Positions 32,840 to 44,105 of a DNA stretch of 64,000 nucleotides are shown piece by piece. Origin of the DNA: Blattamonas nauphoetae (lineage: Eukaryota; Preaxostyla; Oxymonadida); assembly GCA_033064195.1 (NCBI GenBank), contig JARBJD010000233.1:55366-119365 (forward strand), given 5' to 3'. The stretch's first letter is position 1; each line of letters starts with the position of its first letter. A model generated the notes under the pieces. It saw nothing but the letters and a program-made list of their open reading frames with translations. It had not been told where the DNA came from and searched no databases. Made by a program: the position numbers and the translations under genes.

Positions 32840-35107
32840 CTAGTTCTGACTTGTCCCTTGCGTTTCTGGTTTTGCTTCTGGTGGGTGATTGGGCTGTTCC
32901 TGAAGACTCACCGTGTCTTCCTTCTTCCCGACACCAATCGACTCCAGACGAGAAACAACAGATTCAACAGAAGGACGAGAAAGAGGATTCAGATCCAGAC
33001 ATTCCAGAAGAAGCGTCGCAAGCTCAACTGGCTCAACAGAATCCATCCGAGGAACAACTCCCATCCCCAGCTGTCGATGTGCAGTCACCGCATCCGTTTC
33101 AGCGAACGGAACCTGCCCCGTCGTGATTTCCCACAAGATCAGGCCAAGCCGAAAAACCAACACTTTTCCTGCATCGATGTCATTCTCACGATTCGCTTCT
33201 TCAGGCGCTGACCACCGCTTCTCTTCCTGAGTCTCTTTGTGCGTCACCGATTGCGTGGGGATTGCTGTTGAAGCATGGGAGGGTTTGTCATCGTTCAGTC
33301 TGAAGCAGATCGTGTTCGTAGGAGTGCAAAACACCCAGTAAGGATTCAGTTTTCGGAGTGCCACAGCGTCTTGACGAAGCGAGAGCAGCTTCTCAATCGC
33401 TTTCGCCACATCCAATCGTGTCTGAGATATGTTCAGTGCTGGCGTTCCATCACGGCGATGAATTCTGTTGAACAGTGTGTCGAGCGAATTCGCGAATCCA
33501 TCTTCGATCTTCGGATGACCAAACTGATCCTCGTCAACAACAAGAACAGCTGTCTGGCCTGCAAACCCTTGCGCTACATTGTTCGTGCTCAGAAGCGATG
33601 GATGGGAGTCGTGGAATGTCAACGCAGGATTCAACTGCTTCTGGCCAGCCGTGTGCACCGAGTTCTGATTGTCCTCGTTGCCGCGTTCGTCTTTCAACAC
33701 ATCAATCTTGTCTTCCGCTTCGTCCAGTTCCTGTTCTCCAACAGGCTGACCTTTCCTTTCTTTGTTCTGGTGTCGTCGCATCAATACAATCACGACTAGA
33801 ATCAAAGCTAGAAGAACACACGACACAACGACAACCAGCGGAATCCACCACTTCATGTTGTCTTTCAATGCTTGAGCGAATCGACCAGACGAGCTCTGCT
33901 GAATCAGGAAATTGTTCGGGGATGTTTGATTCTCGCCAAAAATCAGTCGACCTCGCCATTCCAGAGACGCATCCAGAGATTCGAACGATGAACTGGCAAG
34001 TGTCACAACAATCTTCGTCTCAGTGAACGATGTTGCTGAGTCGACAGTGAGAGGGATTTGAGTTGAGTTGAATTCTGTTCCATCCTTTCCAATCTCAAAC
34101 ACTTCCAGGAACAGTGAACACGGAATCAGAATCGTTCCTTCAATCGTCAACGTGAACGATTTCGTCTTCTTGTCCAACTTCGACGTGGAGTCAGAAGAGA
34201 GTGTTGGGATGAAGAGAGGAGCACGTGAATTCATTTCAGTTGACTCGATCGAACAACCCTCAGACGAGATCCACGCCGATGGATGCAGCGAAGATCCATC
34301 GCCTGCTGACAAACTTCCAATTGTCACTGTTCCATCTTCAGAACACGCAATGTTCCGACGAGCTGATGAAAACGACGAGTTCGGTGGAATGTTGTCGCGG
34401 AATAGCGATCCATCAATTTTCAATTGTCCTCCCTTCATCACAATCGCGCCCTGAGAAATGTTGAAGAATTGGTTGTTCGTCACGTTCAGTTCGGTGTTGG
34501 TCAGTTCAATCAGTCCTGCCGTCCAAACACACAACTCTTCCAATCCATTTTGATTTTCATTCGTTCTGCTTTTGATTGTGATCAATCCATCTTTCAGAAT
34601 CATTTCGGATGAGGATGCGGACACGAGAACGAAAGACGGGTCTGATGACTCAACAACAATGTTGACATTGTGGACGTTCAGAAGGGCAGATGAAACCACA
34701 ATCAGAGCTGATGTCGCTGATTCTGCTGCCGACGACGGAATCGAGAGAGATGGCTCGTTGATCGCTCCATCACGGATCAAAACTGACATCCCACTTCCAA
34801 TCGTCATCGGCGACGACAGAGAAGTTCCTTTCAGCAGCGAGAACGTGGGTTGCGAGATCTCGAGTGTCCGCACAATCTTCCACGCAACATCCATCGTCGA
34901 GCAAGGATGAGACAAGTTTCCACATGTCCAACCGTTCCGTCCAGTTTCTATGTCCACAAAGACCACAGTCTCATTCGGACGAGCGGGTGTTGCACCAGTG
35001 ACTGGGATAGGCATCAGATCGACTCCACCCATGTCGATAGATGGTTCGATGATTTCAACGAGAACGGCTGCGGAATATGCGAGAGCTCCTTCACATCCAA
35101 TCACCAT
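32840..35107 (-). CDS. Family B receptor, C-terminal part: beta-helix, TM helix, pseudokinase tail
   Basis: This 755-codon frame is the 3' half of the gene whose 5' half lies at 37157-40624; a pogo-like transposon at 35110-37156 separates them. It contains a beta-helix block (LLNVHNVNIV, FFNISQGAIVMKGGQLKIDG), a membrane-proximal domain (LDKKTKSFTLTIEGTILIPC), a TM helix (WWIPLVVVVSCVLLALILVV) and a cytosolic tail. The tail has a kinase C-lobe pattern: APEE, KVLVFRLGLILWEITTGQVP, and LDLNPLSRPSVESV. Upstream, RLDVAKAIEKLLSLR then LRKLNPYWVF sits where a TKL-type kinase has HRDLKPxN; the catalytic Asp is missing and no DFG or Gly-loop is seen, so this is a degenerate, probably inactive kinase module. 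Likely a surface sensor or adhesin. Confidence 0.75.
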   Translation of the reverse strand: MVIGCEGALAYSAAVLVEIIEPSIDMGGVDLMPIPVTGATPARPNETVVFVDIETGRNGWTCGNLSHPCSTMDVAWKIVRTLEISQPTFSLLKGTSLSSPMTIGSGMSVLIRDGAINEPSLSIPSSAAESATSALIVVSSALLNVHNVNIVVESSDPSFVLVSASSSEMILKDGLITIKSRTNENQNGLEELCVWTAGLIELTNTELNVTNNQFFNISQGAIVMKGGQLKIDGSLFRDNIPPNSSFSSARRNIACSEDGTVTIGSLSAGDGSSLHPSAWISSEGCSIESTEMNSRAPLFIPTLSSDSTSKLDKKTKSFTLTIEGTILIPCSLFLEVFEIGKDGTEFNSTQIPLTVDSATSFTETKIVVTLASSSFESLDASLEWRGRLIFGENQTSPNNFLIQQSSSGRFAQALKDNMKWWIPLVVVVSCVLLALILVVIVLMRRHQNKERKGQPVGEQELDEAEDKIDVLKDERGNEDNQNSVHTAGQKQLNPALTFHDSHPSLLSTNNVAQGFAGQTAVLVVDEDQFGHPKIEDGFANSLDTLFNRIHRRDGTPALNISQTRLDVAKAIEKLLSLRQDAVALRKLNPYWVFCTPTNTICFRLNDDKPSHASTAIPTQSVTHKETQEEKRWSAPEEANRENDIDAGKVLVFRLGLILWEITTGQVPFAETDAVTAHRQLGMGVVPRMDSVEPVELATLLLECLDLNPLSRPSVESVVSRLESIGVGKKEDTVSLQEQPNHPPEAKPETQGTSQN

Positions 35108-35109
35108 TA

Positions 35110-37156
35110 TAGTCAGGACAAAACCCGATACTTTGATTTAACCCGATACCCTCCGTGGTACCGCTGGTGTCCATCATTTTTTTGTTGATGACATTTCCTC
35201 CACAATCACTTTTCATCATTTCATCTTTTTGTTTTCAAGTGGAAGAATGAGTAATAAACGATCATCATTTGAAAACCAGAACTGGTAATTGTGAATGTTG
35301 ATGAAGTGAAATGTGATCAGACCCACAACAATGGAAAAGGACAGCCCGATCTCGCCTCCACTTTCACCACGAGATGTTTCACATCTCATGAGTGGAAGTG
35401 ACATCAGATCACTTCCATCTCGCGTGGAAAGAGGATTAAAGATTTACGCAGAACAGAACGTGACGCTTGATACTGTCGTCCAAGCCGGAGTCTGCAGCGA
35501 AGCGGCACTAAAGAGAGGAAGGAGAGCGGAAAAAGAAAATCGCCCACCAGGAAAAGATGGAAGACCGACACTATTGACAACTCAAGACGAAAATGAGTTG
35601 TATGATAAAATTCGGACCAAGATCGCTGAGAAAAAACCGATGAAAAAAGCGGAGATCCTCCAAGAAGTCTTATTTTTTTCACTTTTTTCCGTTTTTAGAT
35701 GAATATCATCTATTCAAAGAGTCCTAGATTCAATCCTGATCACCCGTCATTGAGTATGTGGAATGTCAACGCATTCCTAAAACGTCATTCTCTCCTCGAC
35801 TCTATGAAACCCGGATATTTAGACCCAGACCGATTGAAAGCATCCACTCTTGCTAACATTGTCGGTTGGTACGAACTGCTGGAGAGTACTGTGAGATTGG
35901 AAAACATCCACGATGACTTGATATTCAACTTGGACGAATCATCTCTCCGGATCGGAGAGGACAATTCTTCTCTGGTCGTTTACTTTGCTGGCGAACAATG
36001 TCCTCCAATTCCTTCCGCTTCTCGCGTACAAAATGCGACACTCGTTGGAACGGTCAATTCCACTGGAATCCATCTTGCTCCCATTTTACTATGGCCGTCC
36101 AAGCTTCCCGTAAAAGAATTCGAAAAATTTCCACAACAGCACATTCATGTCGAATACAACGAGTCAGGATGGATGAATACGAAAACATACATCGAAATTA
36201 TGTCAAATCACATCATTCCAGAAATCGTCGCATTTCGGCAACAAATCCACAAGACCAATCGGAATGCACTCCTACTGATGGATGGGCATCTTACAAGGCG
36301 AAATCCGGAAATCATTTCTCTCTGTCAACAAAACCACATCCACATACTCCTCTACCCATCTCACACCTCGCACATTCTTCAGGTGTGTGATCAGTTTGTT
36401 TTCTCGAATCTGAAGCAACAACTCAAAAGATTATTCGTTCCTCCATCGACGTCGAGCATAGTCGAATATCGCACGAATCTCGCGAAGGCACTTCCTGACG
36501 CTCTGAGAGAAGCGTTTAAATCTTCTTCGATTTTAGCCTCATTTAATCGATGTGGCTGTTATCCAATTTCGCTCGAAGCGGCTGTGCAGAATCTGAAAAG
36601 ATTTTGTCCTCAAATTGATATTACCTTTCTTGAAGAATTTCGCACTCGAACCAACCTCAACATGAAACCAAGTTCGTTTCTACCTCCCGATGAGGTCGTA
36701 ACAAATCACGGATCACTGTTGACAACTTTTCACGACACTGTAAAATTACCTGGACGGAAACAGACACTCATCACGGATTTTGCAGTTCGTCGCGATCGTA
36801 ATTCTCGCGATTCTCAATCAAGTATCCTGAGGGGACGACCAACTCCACGTCGACGTCGAAGCCACTCCCGATCTGAAAGTGAGGGAGCGTGTCCCGAACC
36901 TCGGAGAAGGATCAATCGGCGTGAGATGGTGCGTGATGATGATGAACAAGAATCCTGAATCTATCGCAGGCAAGTATCAATTTTGCACGTAATATATTTG
37001 ATTCACTTCATTTTCAAGTATTCTCCAGTTATGACCTATTTTGAATCCAACATATTTCGTAAAACGGGAGAAAGAAGCCAAAAAATAAATGATGTGTCTA
37101 GATCAACACCGAAACAGTATCGGGTTTTATCAAAGTATCGGGTTTTGTCCAGACTA
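35110..37156 (+). mobile_element. Pogo-like (Tc1/mariner superfamily) DNA transposon inserted in a receptor gene
   Basis: Ends read TAGTCAGGACAAAACCCG and, inverted at the right, TAGTCTGGACAAAACCCG; each carries a second AACCCG box 18 bp further in. The TA target is duplicated at 35108-35109 and 37157-37158. Length is 2047 bp. It encodes one transposase (35331-36958). The transposase frame looks complete, so the element may be autonomous. It interrupts the family B receptor on the opposite strand; removal of the element plus one TA rejoins the receptor halves in frame. Confidence 0.92.
35331..36958 (+). CDS. Pogo/Tigger-type DDE transposase
   Basis: Two exons, 35331-35666 and 35699-36958, are joined over a 32-nt intron (GTCTTATTTT...TTTTTAG); ATG 35331 is preferred over an upstream GTG. 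The 532-residue product has an N-terminal helix-turn-helix-like region (TLDTVVQAGVCSEAALKRG) and the DDE_1 catalytic core: FNLDESS (Asp about residue 191), LLMDGHLTRRNPE (Asp about 307) and YPSHTSHILQVCDQFVF (Asp about 343), giving 35 residues between the last two, within the pogo-like range. The tail is Arg-rich (RPTPRRRRSHSRSESE), probably nuclear targeting. All three acidic residues are present, and I see no stop or frame break besides the intron. Confidence 0.88.
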
Positions 37157-40100
37157 TACTGCAGATTCTGCTCGAGTAGATGATTTCGCTACAACAAAGA
37201 AAGTGTGCGACGAGTCGAGTGTCACTTCGTATTCTGTTTCTATAACCAGATCCTTGCCTGTCAAGATCGCAAAACATTCGGTCCCAAGTAAGTTCGTGAA
37301 CTTAAATTCGACATTGGTGAACGAGGGAGGGGGCGGGAGTCGGACAGAGATTCCAGAGTCGACGAGGAGTGAGCTTGTCTCGAGTGGCTTGATGCACGCT
37401 GTGTACTCTCCTTCGTATTTCAGCGATGTCTCGCTTTCTTCAGGAGCAACTTGGAAGTCCACTTCGCAGAGTGTCTCTGACAGATTTCGAATCAACGACG
37501 ATTTCCAGAAAGTGGTCCCGAACGACACCCAAATCGAGCAGAGATCTTCTGTCAACACCCTCCCTTCGAAAGTGATGGTCGCTTTCGTTCCATTCAGCGA
37601 CACTGACTTGAAAGAGATGATCCGAGCCGGTTCTTTTGGGGTCTCGAAGACACAATCTTCTGTTTCCACAAGAATCGACGCTCCATCAACCACTTTCATC
37701 TCTTCAACAGAGTACGTGTGTCCATACTCAACAATCGCGTCTTCGAAGGGATACAGTGTGAGAGGCACTGTGTTCAGTGTCGCTGACGTTGCTGTGAACA
37801 TGAGTGTTGTTGTGTGCTTCTCATTCGATGCTGATGGCACGGTGGGCGTTCCAACAACCGCAATCGAGTATTTTGAGCCTACTGACAGCGAACGAGACGT
37901 CAGTGTCAGTGTCGTTCCATTTTTGCCAGCAATCACTGCCGATGACGTAGAAACAAGACGAACCGGCTCGGTCATGATTTCAATTGCTTCCTGATCGTCT
38001 CGAAGCAGTTCGTCTGTTTCTGTTCCCTTCATGAACGAACTCACCGTGTATGTCGTTCCATACACCAGTTCAGCATCTGTCGAAGGATAGAGAACTGCCG
38101 ATCCTTCCCACTTTCCATTCGATTTGCATGTCATCTCAATCGTGTGATTCACTGTGTCAGATGCACTCAGCACAACTTTGTATGTCGCCTCTTCATCCAA
38201 CGCTCGACCTGTCATCACAAATCCAATCGTCTTCATCTTGTCGTCGTATTGTCCCTTAGTGAACTGTACCAGACGGGTCGGTTCAGGCGGTGTTGTGAGC
38301 GTGACTTGGTTTCTCACACGCACATTCTCTTCCTCTCCACCCTGCGAAAGCCACATCACCTTCTCGATGTCGTATGCTGTCGCCCCTTCCAGCCTTCCTT
38401 CAGCTGTCAATGGATAAAGAGGTGCTTCTCCAACAAGAGTCGTCAGGTTGGAGCGAGTCAGTGAGATGTTGAAAGGAGTGTTCGCTCCATTTCGGATCAG
38501 CATCGAATAACTCCCTGAGCCCAAATTCATCCCACCAAGAACAATCGTTGTTGTGTTCACATCTTTCAGACTGCACTCAGCTGATCTAATTCGGAGTGAA
38601 CTCAGATAGTTCGAAGGCATCGACGACGCGTAGACTTCATAATCTGCAGGTGGAAGAACGCCATCATCGCCAGACGATACAGCTGTTGATCCTGATCTCG
38701 ATGTGTGCGAGTTGCTCCCAAACTGAACATGAACCAGACGAGGCACATTCGATCCGTTCAGCAGTATCCCCATCGTTCCCTTCACTTCCTCGCTCGCTGT
38801 TGCTGTCACTGTCGCTGTCCCTTCACTGATCGACACTTCAACTGTCACTGTCGGAGTGGAGTCGAGTTGAGGAACAAGATCACTCACATCACCGACACGA
38901 TCTTGATAAGCATTCGGACTGCCTGAAGTGGAGTCGCAGAACCTGACAGTTTCTTCAGTTATGAGGGAAGCAGATATTGACTTGAAGAAAATATCTTTGG
39001 CGTATGACATTCTTTCTGATGATGATCCGCGGAATTGGATGAAGGAGAGATCAACTTTTTTGACTCCATAGAGAGTCACGGCACCAGATTCGTTCCGAGA
39101 CGAGCATGAGACGAACGCACAGTTGGAGAGAGTGAGGTGTTGGGGAAACCAGATAGAGATAGCGCCATCAAAGATGGATGATGTGCTGTTCTCGAAGAAG
39201 CAATGAGATATTGAAATAATTGAAGAGGAGTAACCGAATAGACTTCCACCACGATTCAAATCGTTACCAGTGTTCGCACATTCCGTGAAGGAGCAGCAGG
39301 AGATTGTGGCTGGAAGGTCTGGCTGAAAATCATAATAATAAATGGCGGCTCCAAAATTTACCTTTCCTGTGCATGTGCATTTGTGAAAGGAGCACAGCGT
39401 GACGGAAAAAAGATGTGACACGGACATGAAGAGGCAGATTGCTGCTCCACCCCTGCTGCTTTCAGCAGCCACTGTCATGTCGTGGAAAGTGGAGAGAGTG
39501 AACTTCACGTTTGTCATTTCTGGTCTATATATAATTCCTGGTGAGATCACTTCTGTTCGTCCGATGTGGTCTTGGGTGATGTTTTTGCGTTCGATGTCAA
39601 TTTCATTGTTTGAGGTGCGAACACAAGAAGAGAACGAACTGTTCGCACAAAGCACATTGAACCCCAATCCAGTCCCACACAATCCTGTCCCCATGTCGTG
39701 GTTCGTGCTCCCTGAAACTCTGCTCCCAATCACTCGCTCCCACACACAACTCCCCACTCCCAAACTCTTCCTCCTTCCACTCCCATCCACAAAACTGCTC
39801 GTCACATTCCTAATATCACTCGATCGTAACTCGGTCGAAATCTCTCCAATCACCTTAATCATTGCATGGTCCGACCCTGACCACAGTGACTTCCCAACAA
39901 ACGAGAAAAGAGGGCCAGTTCCAAACACAAAGTGCGTCGAATCGAACGACAGTTCAACTCCAATAATCTCCTCCCTTTCCACCAATCCACCACTCCATCC
40001 CTCCTCATCTCCCATCAATCCTTCATTGATCTTGTTCAGTTGTCCATAGCCTCTTCCAACAAGTGGAAGAACAACATTTCGCGTCGACGATTTGTGACTG

Positions 40101-40624
40101 CTCCCAACGATCACAATCCGGCTCGACCCACTTCCAACTACGTCCGCAAGCACAAATCCCGAACATTCCATGTTTGACAAGATGTCGCTGTCATGAACCT
40201 CAACTGACGACCCAACAACCAAACAGATTGTCGTTCCAGCCATTCCCGCGTCCAGTCCAAATGATCGCATCGTCAACGAAGTATTCTGCACCCCCATCAT
40301 CCATCGTTCAACACCCGTGTCTTTTATTGGCGTTCCGTTTGCTGTTTCATCGGTATAACGATTTCGTTTGTCCACCACATTCGCTCGATGCGTCAGCCCT
40401 GTCTTGTTTCCATGAAGTTCCACTGATTTCGATATAATCTCAATGCCATTTGTCCAATAGAATCCATCATCAAATGATAGTTTTCTCAGTTCAGAGTTTG
40501 AGGCCAAATTGTATTCGGTTTGTTTCTTCTCATAGACAGCATCAAAATCTTGGTAGTGTTCTTCAACACATTGAAAGACGCTACACAGCAATAGAAACAC
40601 TTGGACAGTGGAGAGAATCATCAT
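37157..40624 (-). CDS. Family B receptor, N-terminal part: signal peptide, beta-helix, Ig-like repeats
   Basis: The frame begins at ATG 40624 with a signal peptide (MMILSTVQVFLLLCSVFQCV) and runs about 1,155 codons until it meets the transposon, whose first base pairs supply a TAG. First come beta-helix repeats (CSFHKCTCTGKVNFGAAIYY, CSFTECANTGNDLNRGGSLF, CFFENSTSSIFDGAISI, CAFVSCSSRNESGAVTLYG). From about residue 640 there are four or so Ig-like units of about 90 residues, each with a motif such as VSTSSAVIAGKNGTTLTL and ending in YGHTYSVEEM or similar. The last unit (CFAILTGKDLVIETEYEVTL) continues in the second half at 32840-35107. The intact protein would be about 1,910 residues, extracellular for most of its length. 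Confidence 0.8.
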
Positions 40625-40769
40625 GAATCGAGAGATTCCAATCTCGTTGTCAACGATCGGACCCTTAGTTCACACGGGTTGAACAGTTCAACTATTCATC
40701 GAGAAACTAAACTTTTCCAGAAGTGAGTGATAAGATTCCGGAAAGACGAAGAAAAAGGCGTATTGTGAA

Positions 40770-41375
40770 ATGAAGGAATCGATCACATGACAACAATCAT
40801 GCATTCCCTTCTGAGATGAAGTGAGGATGATGTGCGAATGATGTGCCAGTGAAGTGTCGATGTGCGAAGTCGCGGAATAGTCAAAAGAAGACGGCTGCGA
40901 AGCCTTGCTCGTCATCATCAAAGTGACTCATTGTTGGGCGATATTCCAGCCAAACGCAAGCAACGCGAGAGAAGAAAACAGAACAGGTAAGAAGACTGAT
41001 GAAGAACGGAACAATGAAAGTCTAGAACGGAATGTTGGGTTGGTGACGTGAGAAGCAAGACTGGAAAAGAAGAGGGTCGAGGGCAAACACAGATGAGGTG
41101 GGAGTGCTTGGATGGAAAAGTGATTGCAGTCAAATCAATGTGAGTGTCTCAATCAACGACGAGCGAACGAGGTCTCAATGAGCAGCCAAAGACACGACGA
41201 GATTGGGAATAATGTGAAGTGGTCGTCGTTCAGATTGTGTTCCTCGTAGTGGTGCTTTGTGTTCAGACTGTTTATTTCGTGTCGCTGAGTGGTGGTGTGA
41301 TTGTGGTGAGATGGTGTGTGATCGAACGAGACGAGTCATGTTCAGACACAGCATCGTCCGACAAGTTGTTGAAGT
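40770..41375. repeat. Non-coding repeat, copy 2 (partner at 32.1 kb)
   Basis: Direct copy of the repeat at 32060-32690, containing the same minus-strand run for SKASQPSSFDYSATSHIDTS and the conserved block CAATCAACGACGAG. It lies immediately upstream of the receptor start at 40624, while its partner lies downstream of the same gene, so the pair could support unequal crossing-over that deletes or duplicates the gene. Confidence 0.75.
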
Positions 41376-42066
41376 GGTCAGAATAAGGATTGGCCGAGTG
41401 GTGTTGTGCACAAACAAAGAAACGAGGGGTCGAGAAGACCAACAAGATTGAGACAGACGATCTCGTTGAGAATCGCGGTTGTCATCGTCCTCAGTCTTCA
41501 ACGACATCATCCGAACACAATCTTAAAAAGATGTGGATTGGACGATGAGAGTGACGAAGAACAGAAAGTGATGAATGAGTTTCAATCAAGAACGAAGAAT
41601 GAAGGAGTGTCAATCAAGACGGGTAGGTCTAGACTCAGATCTGAAAAAGTCTAGACGCAGATCTGCAGATCCGTCTAGGCGCAGATCTGAAAGTCTACAC
41701 GCAGATCTGTCATTTTCTCGTTCATTTCAACTAAACCACTTTTCTAATCAATGATTTCGATGTGAAATGTGAAGTTTGTGTCGATACTCTCGCTTTTTTG
41801 GGATTATAAGTTGGAGTTGACTTTTGATAGTCCCTCCACAAACCCGTCTAAAATATAAAAACCCGTTTTTATTCACCAAGACCCAGAATTCGAATAATAG
41901 TGTGATTTTCATTTCTTCTAAACCCTTATTTACACGTTGACAATGAAATTTAGAGAGAAAAATGAACCGGTAATGAAGTGATGAAATGTGAATGTTTCCA
42001 AACAATGGGGCATCTTTCTCTCACTCCGATACCTTTTCTTTGATGATGATGCTGGTCGTGGCTTTC

Positions 42067-43000
42067 TTATGTACGAGAAGAAGATGTGGAGGGCATGCCC
42101 AGATGCTTCTGTGATTGTTCTTCTATGAGCGGGACTGTCGTTGTCCAAGGATTGTTCATGTCTGGCATTCGGAAGTGCGGGCTTGTTTTCTGGGAGAGAT
42201 GGGGAAGGAGAGGAAGAGTGAGAGAACTATGGACAATTGATGAGATCGAGGAGAAATGACACGGAAAGACGCGATGAGAAAAGGAGATAAATATCCCCAA
42301 TCCAATGAATTTCATGTCAACAAACATTGAAAGATACAAAATGCTCATCCTTTCCGTCCTGGTTCTCGTGCGGCAGCATCCAATGCACACAAGCGAGCAA
42401 TTGTGTAATGTGTTTGATCAGAGTCCATGTGAATGGAATATGACATTTGTGCATTGTGTATAGATGTCGGAGCACTTCCATTGAGCCTCGAAGGGACCGT
42501 TGTTGAGAAAGAAGCCTTTTATATGCTTGGCCTCTTCTTCGGTTGAGAAGGGGTGATGAAGATGTGGGAGAGAGGGAACCTGGAGAGGGAAAAGTAAGGA
42601 GGAAAACATGAGGGAAGGGTGAAGAAATAGAAAGAAGGCTGTGTCGAGGGAAATGGAGTGAATGGCAAGGAACAGGAAGAAGTGGACGAAAAGGTGTGAG
42701 TAGGCAGACCTCAGGAGCGTGTGAGCGCTACTGTTGGTTTCTGGTTGATTTAATAGTTCCTTCCCAGCTTCCATTCTTGCTTTTGGCATTCTCCGTTTGT
42801 GGCGAGTTGATCTGTTGTTCAGACGGAAACATATCTGTAGGCGTTTAGACACGCGTTTACCTACAAGGAAGAGTGGAAACAGTGAGTGAATAACAATTTC
42901 CAGCTACGTTTCGGTCAGCTGCCCAATCGGATGGTGTTGAGGACGTGTGATCAGCGAGACCATCACTCGTACCGATTCAATCTGCTGCGAAGAAAAAGGT
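42067..43000 (-). CDS. Unidentified exon-like sequence inside the nested element
   Basis: Several minus-strand stretches look like exons with splice sites: an exon near 42990-42910 (ESVRVMVSLITRPQHHPIGQ) preceded by TCGCAG and followed by GTAGCT, one near 42850-42717 (RRMPKARMEAGKELLNQ), a 130-nt intron-like spacer rich in pyrimidines, and one near 42585-42310 (MEVLRHLYTMHKCHIPFTWT; ITQLLACVHWMLPHENQDG). Joins could not be made consistently, so the model is tentative. It may be a piece of a host gene carried by the transposon. Confidence 0.3.
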
Positions 43001-43656
43001 TGTGATACGTCCGCTCCTGATCTAATTTACTTGTTCTGATGGGCCCACGAGGTCTTTGGGAGGATTAGAGGGTATTTTTGGATGATGGATGTCTGGTTGG
43101 GCAAAATCGGAATGGTGTGATTTATTTGGATATATTCTGCATCCAATGAAGTCATGCTGGCTTTTTCATCTGTTTGTGGAGCGCTTGGTTGATTTTGATT
43201 TGTTCACAGCGACTAGATAGCTTCAGAAAGTGTCTGAGTAAATATCTTCCCCGCCTGGACATGATCGACTGAAGTCGGCATGAAACGTATGGCTGATGAA
43301 CTTCGATGATGTTAGGTGGATGGTGAGAGGCTGTGGTAAGAGAGAGTGTGCGGGTCGAGACTTGGAGTGTGTGGTGAACGTTGACTTGTATTCGAATCAG
43401 GAAAACGGTTGAAAAATTGCATCGAATGATGGAGAAGAGGAGTTAGATGCCAAATTTTGGATCATTCATAGATAATGATCGGAGAGAAGTTAACGATAAT
43501 TTTGTGACCCATTCTTTCAAAAACCATTCCGAACATCGAAAATAAGAAGCAGATTGCCTAGATATTGCGACTCGTTTGTTGTACACTTCACTTTGACTCC
43601 CTGTCGAGTTGAGACAACTATTCTTCTTATTTTTGAATAAAGACGGGTTTATATTT

Positions 43657-44105
43657 GTGTAGTTCTCAATGAAATAATCCTCGCGTCACAAAATCGTACT
43701 GACGCAGTAATTCTCCTAAAAAATTATCTTTCTTCGTTTATCATCCCTAAATACATCATTTCTGAACTTTTTTCAATTTCATAAAAACATAGAAGTTGTC
43801 ACGATCAACTCTGAAATCTCACGTTTTTTCAATTTTTCTCTTTAATGGATGTATTTTGTCCATTGTTTCACATAGAGACCTCTTTTTTTGTTGTTTTCCA
43901 TCCTTTCCCTGTCTTTGAACTTGTTTTGCAATAAAAAGTGTGCAAAAATGTGCTGATCTTAGAAAGGCCATTTCATGCGCGATCAGGCTTGAAATCTATA
44001 AATTCACCTTTCTTATGTGTACTCAACAACTAAATCTGAATTCAGTAAAATTTGATTTTTTTCCACGCTCATATATTATTTGCATCATTTCATTGAGATT
44101 TACAC
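43657..44105. mobile_element. ATYT-family DNA transposon, short copy (copy 3)
   Basis: The 449-bp element starts GTGTAGTTCTCAATGAAAT and ends ATTTCATTGAGATTTACAC, with ATTT duplicated at 43653-43656 and 44106-44109. Ends line up with GGGCGATTCTCTTTGAAAGG of copy 2, and the interior shares AATAAAAAGTGTGCAAAAATG and a GCGCGATCA box with copies 1 and 2. It is about half their length, so internally deleted. It splits the right end of the nested pogo-type element. Confidence 0.8.
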
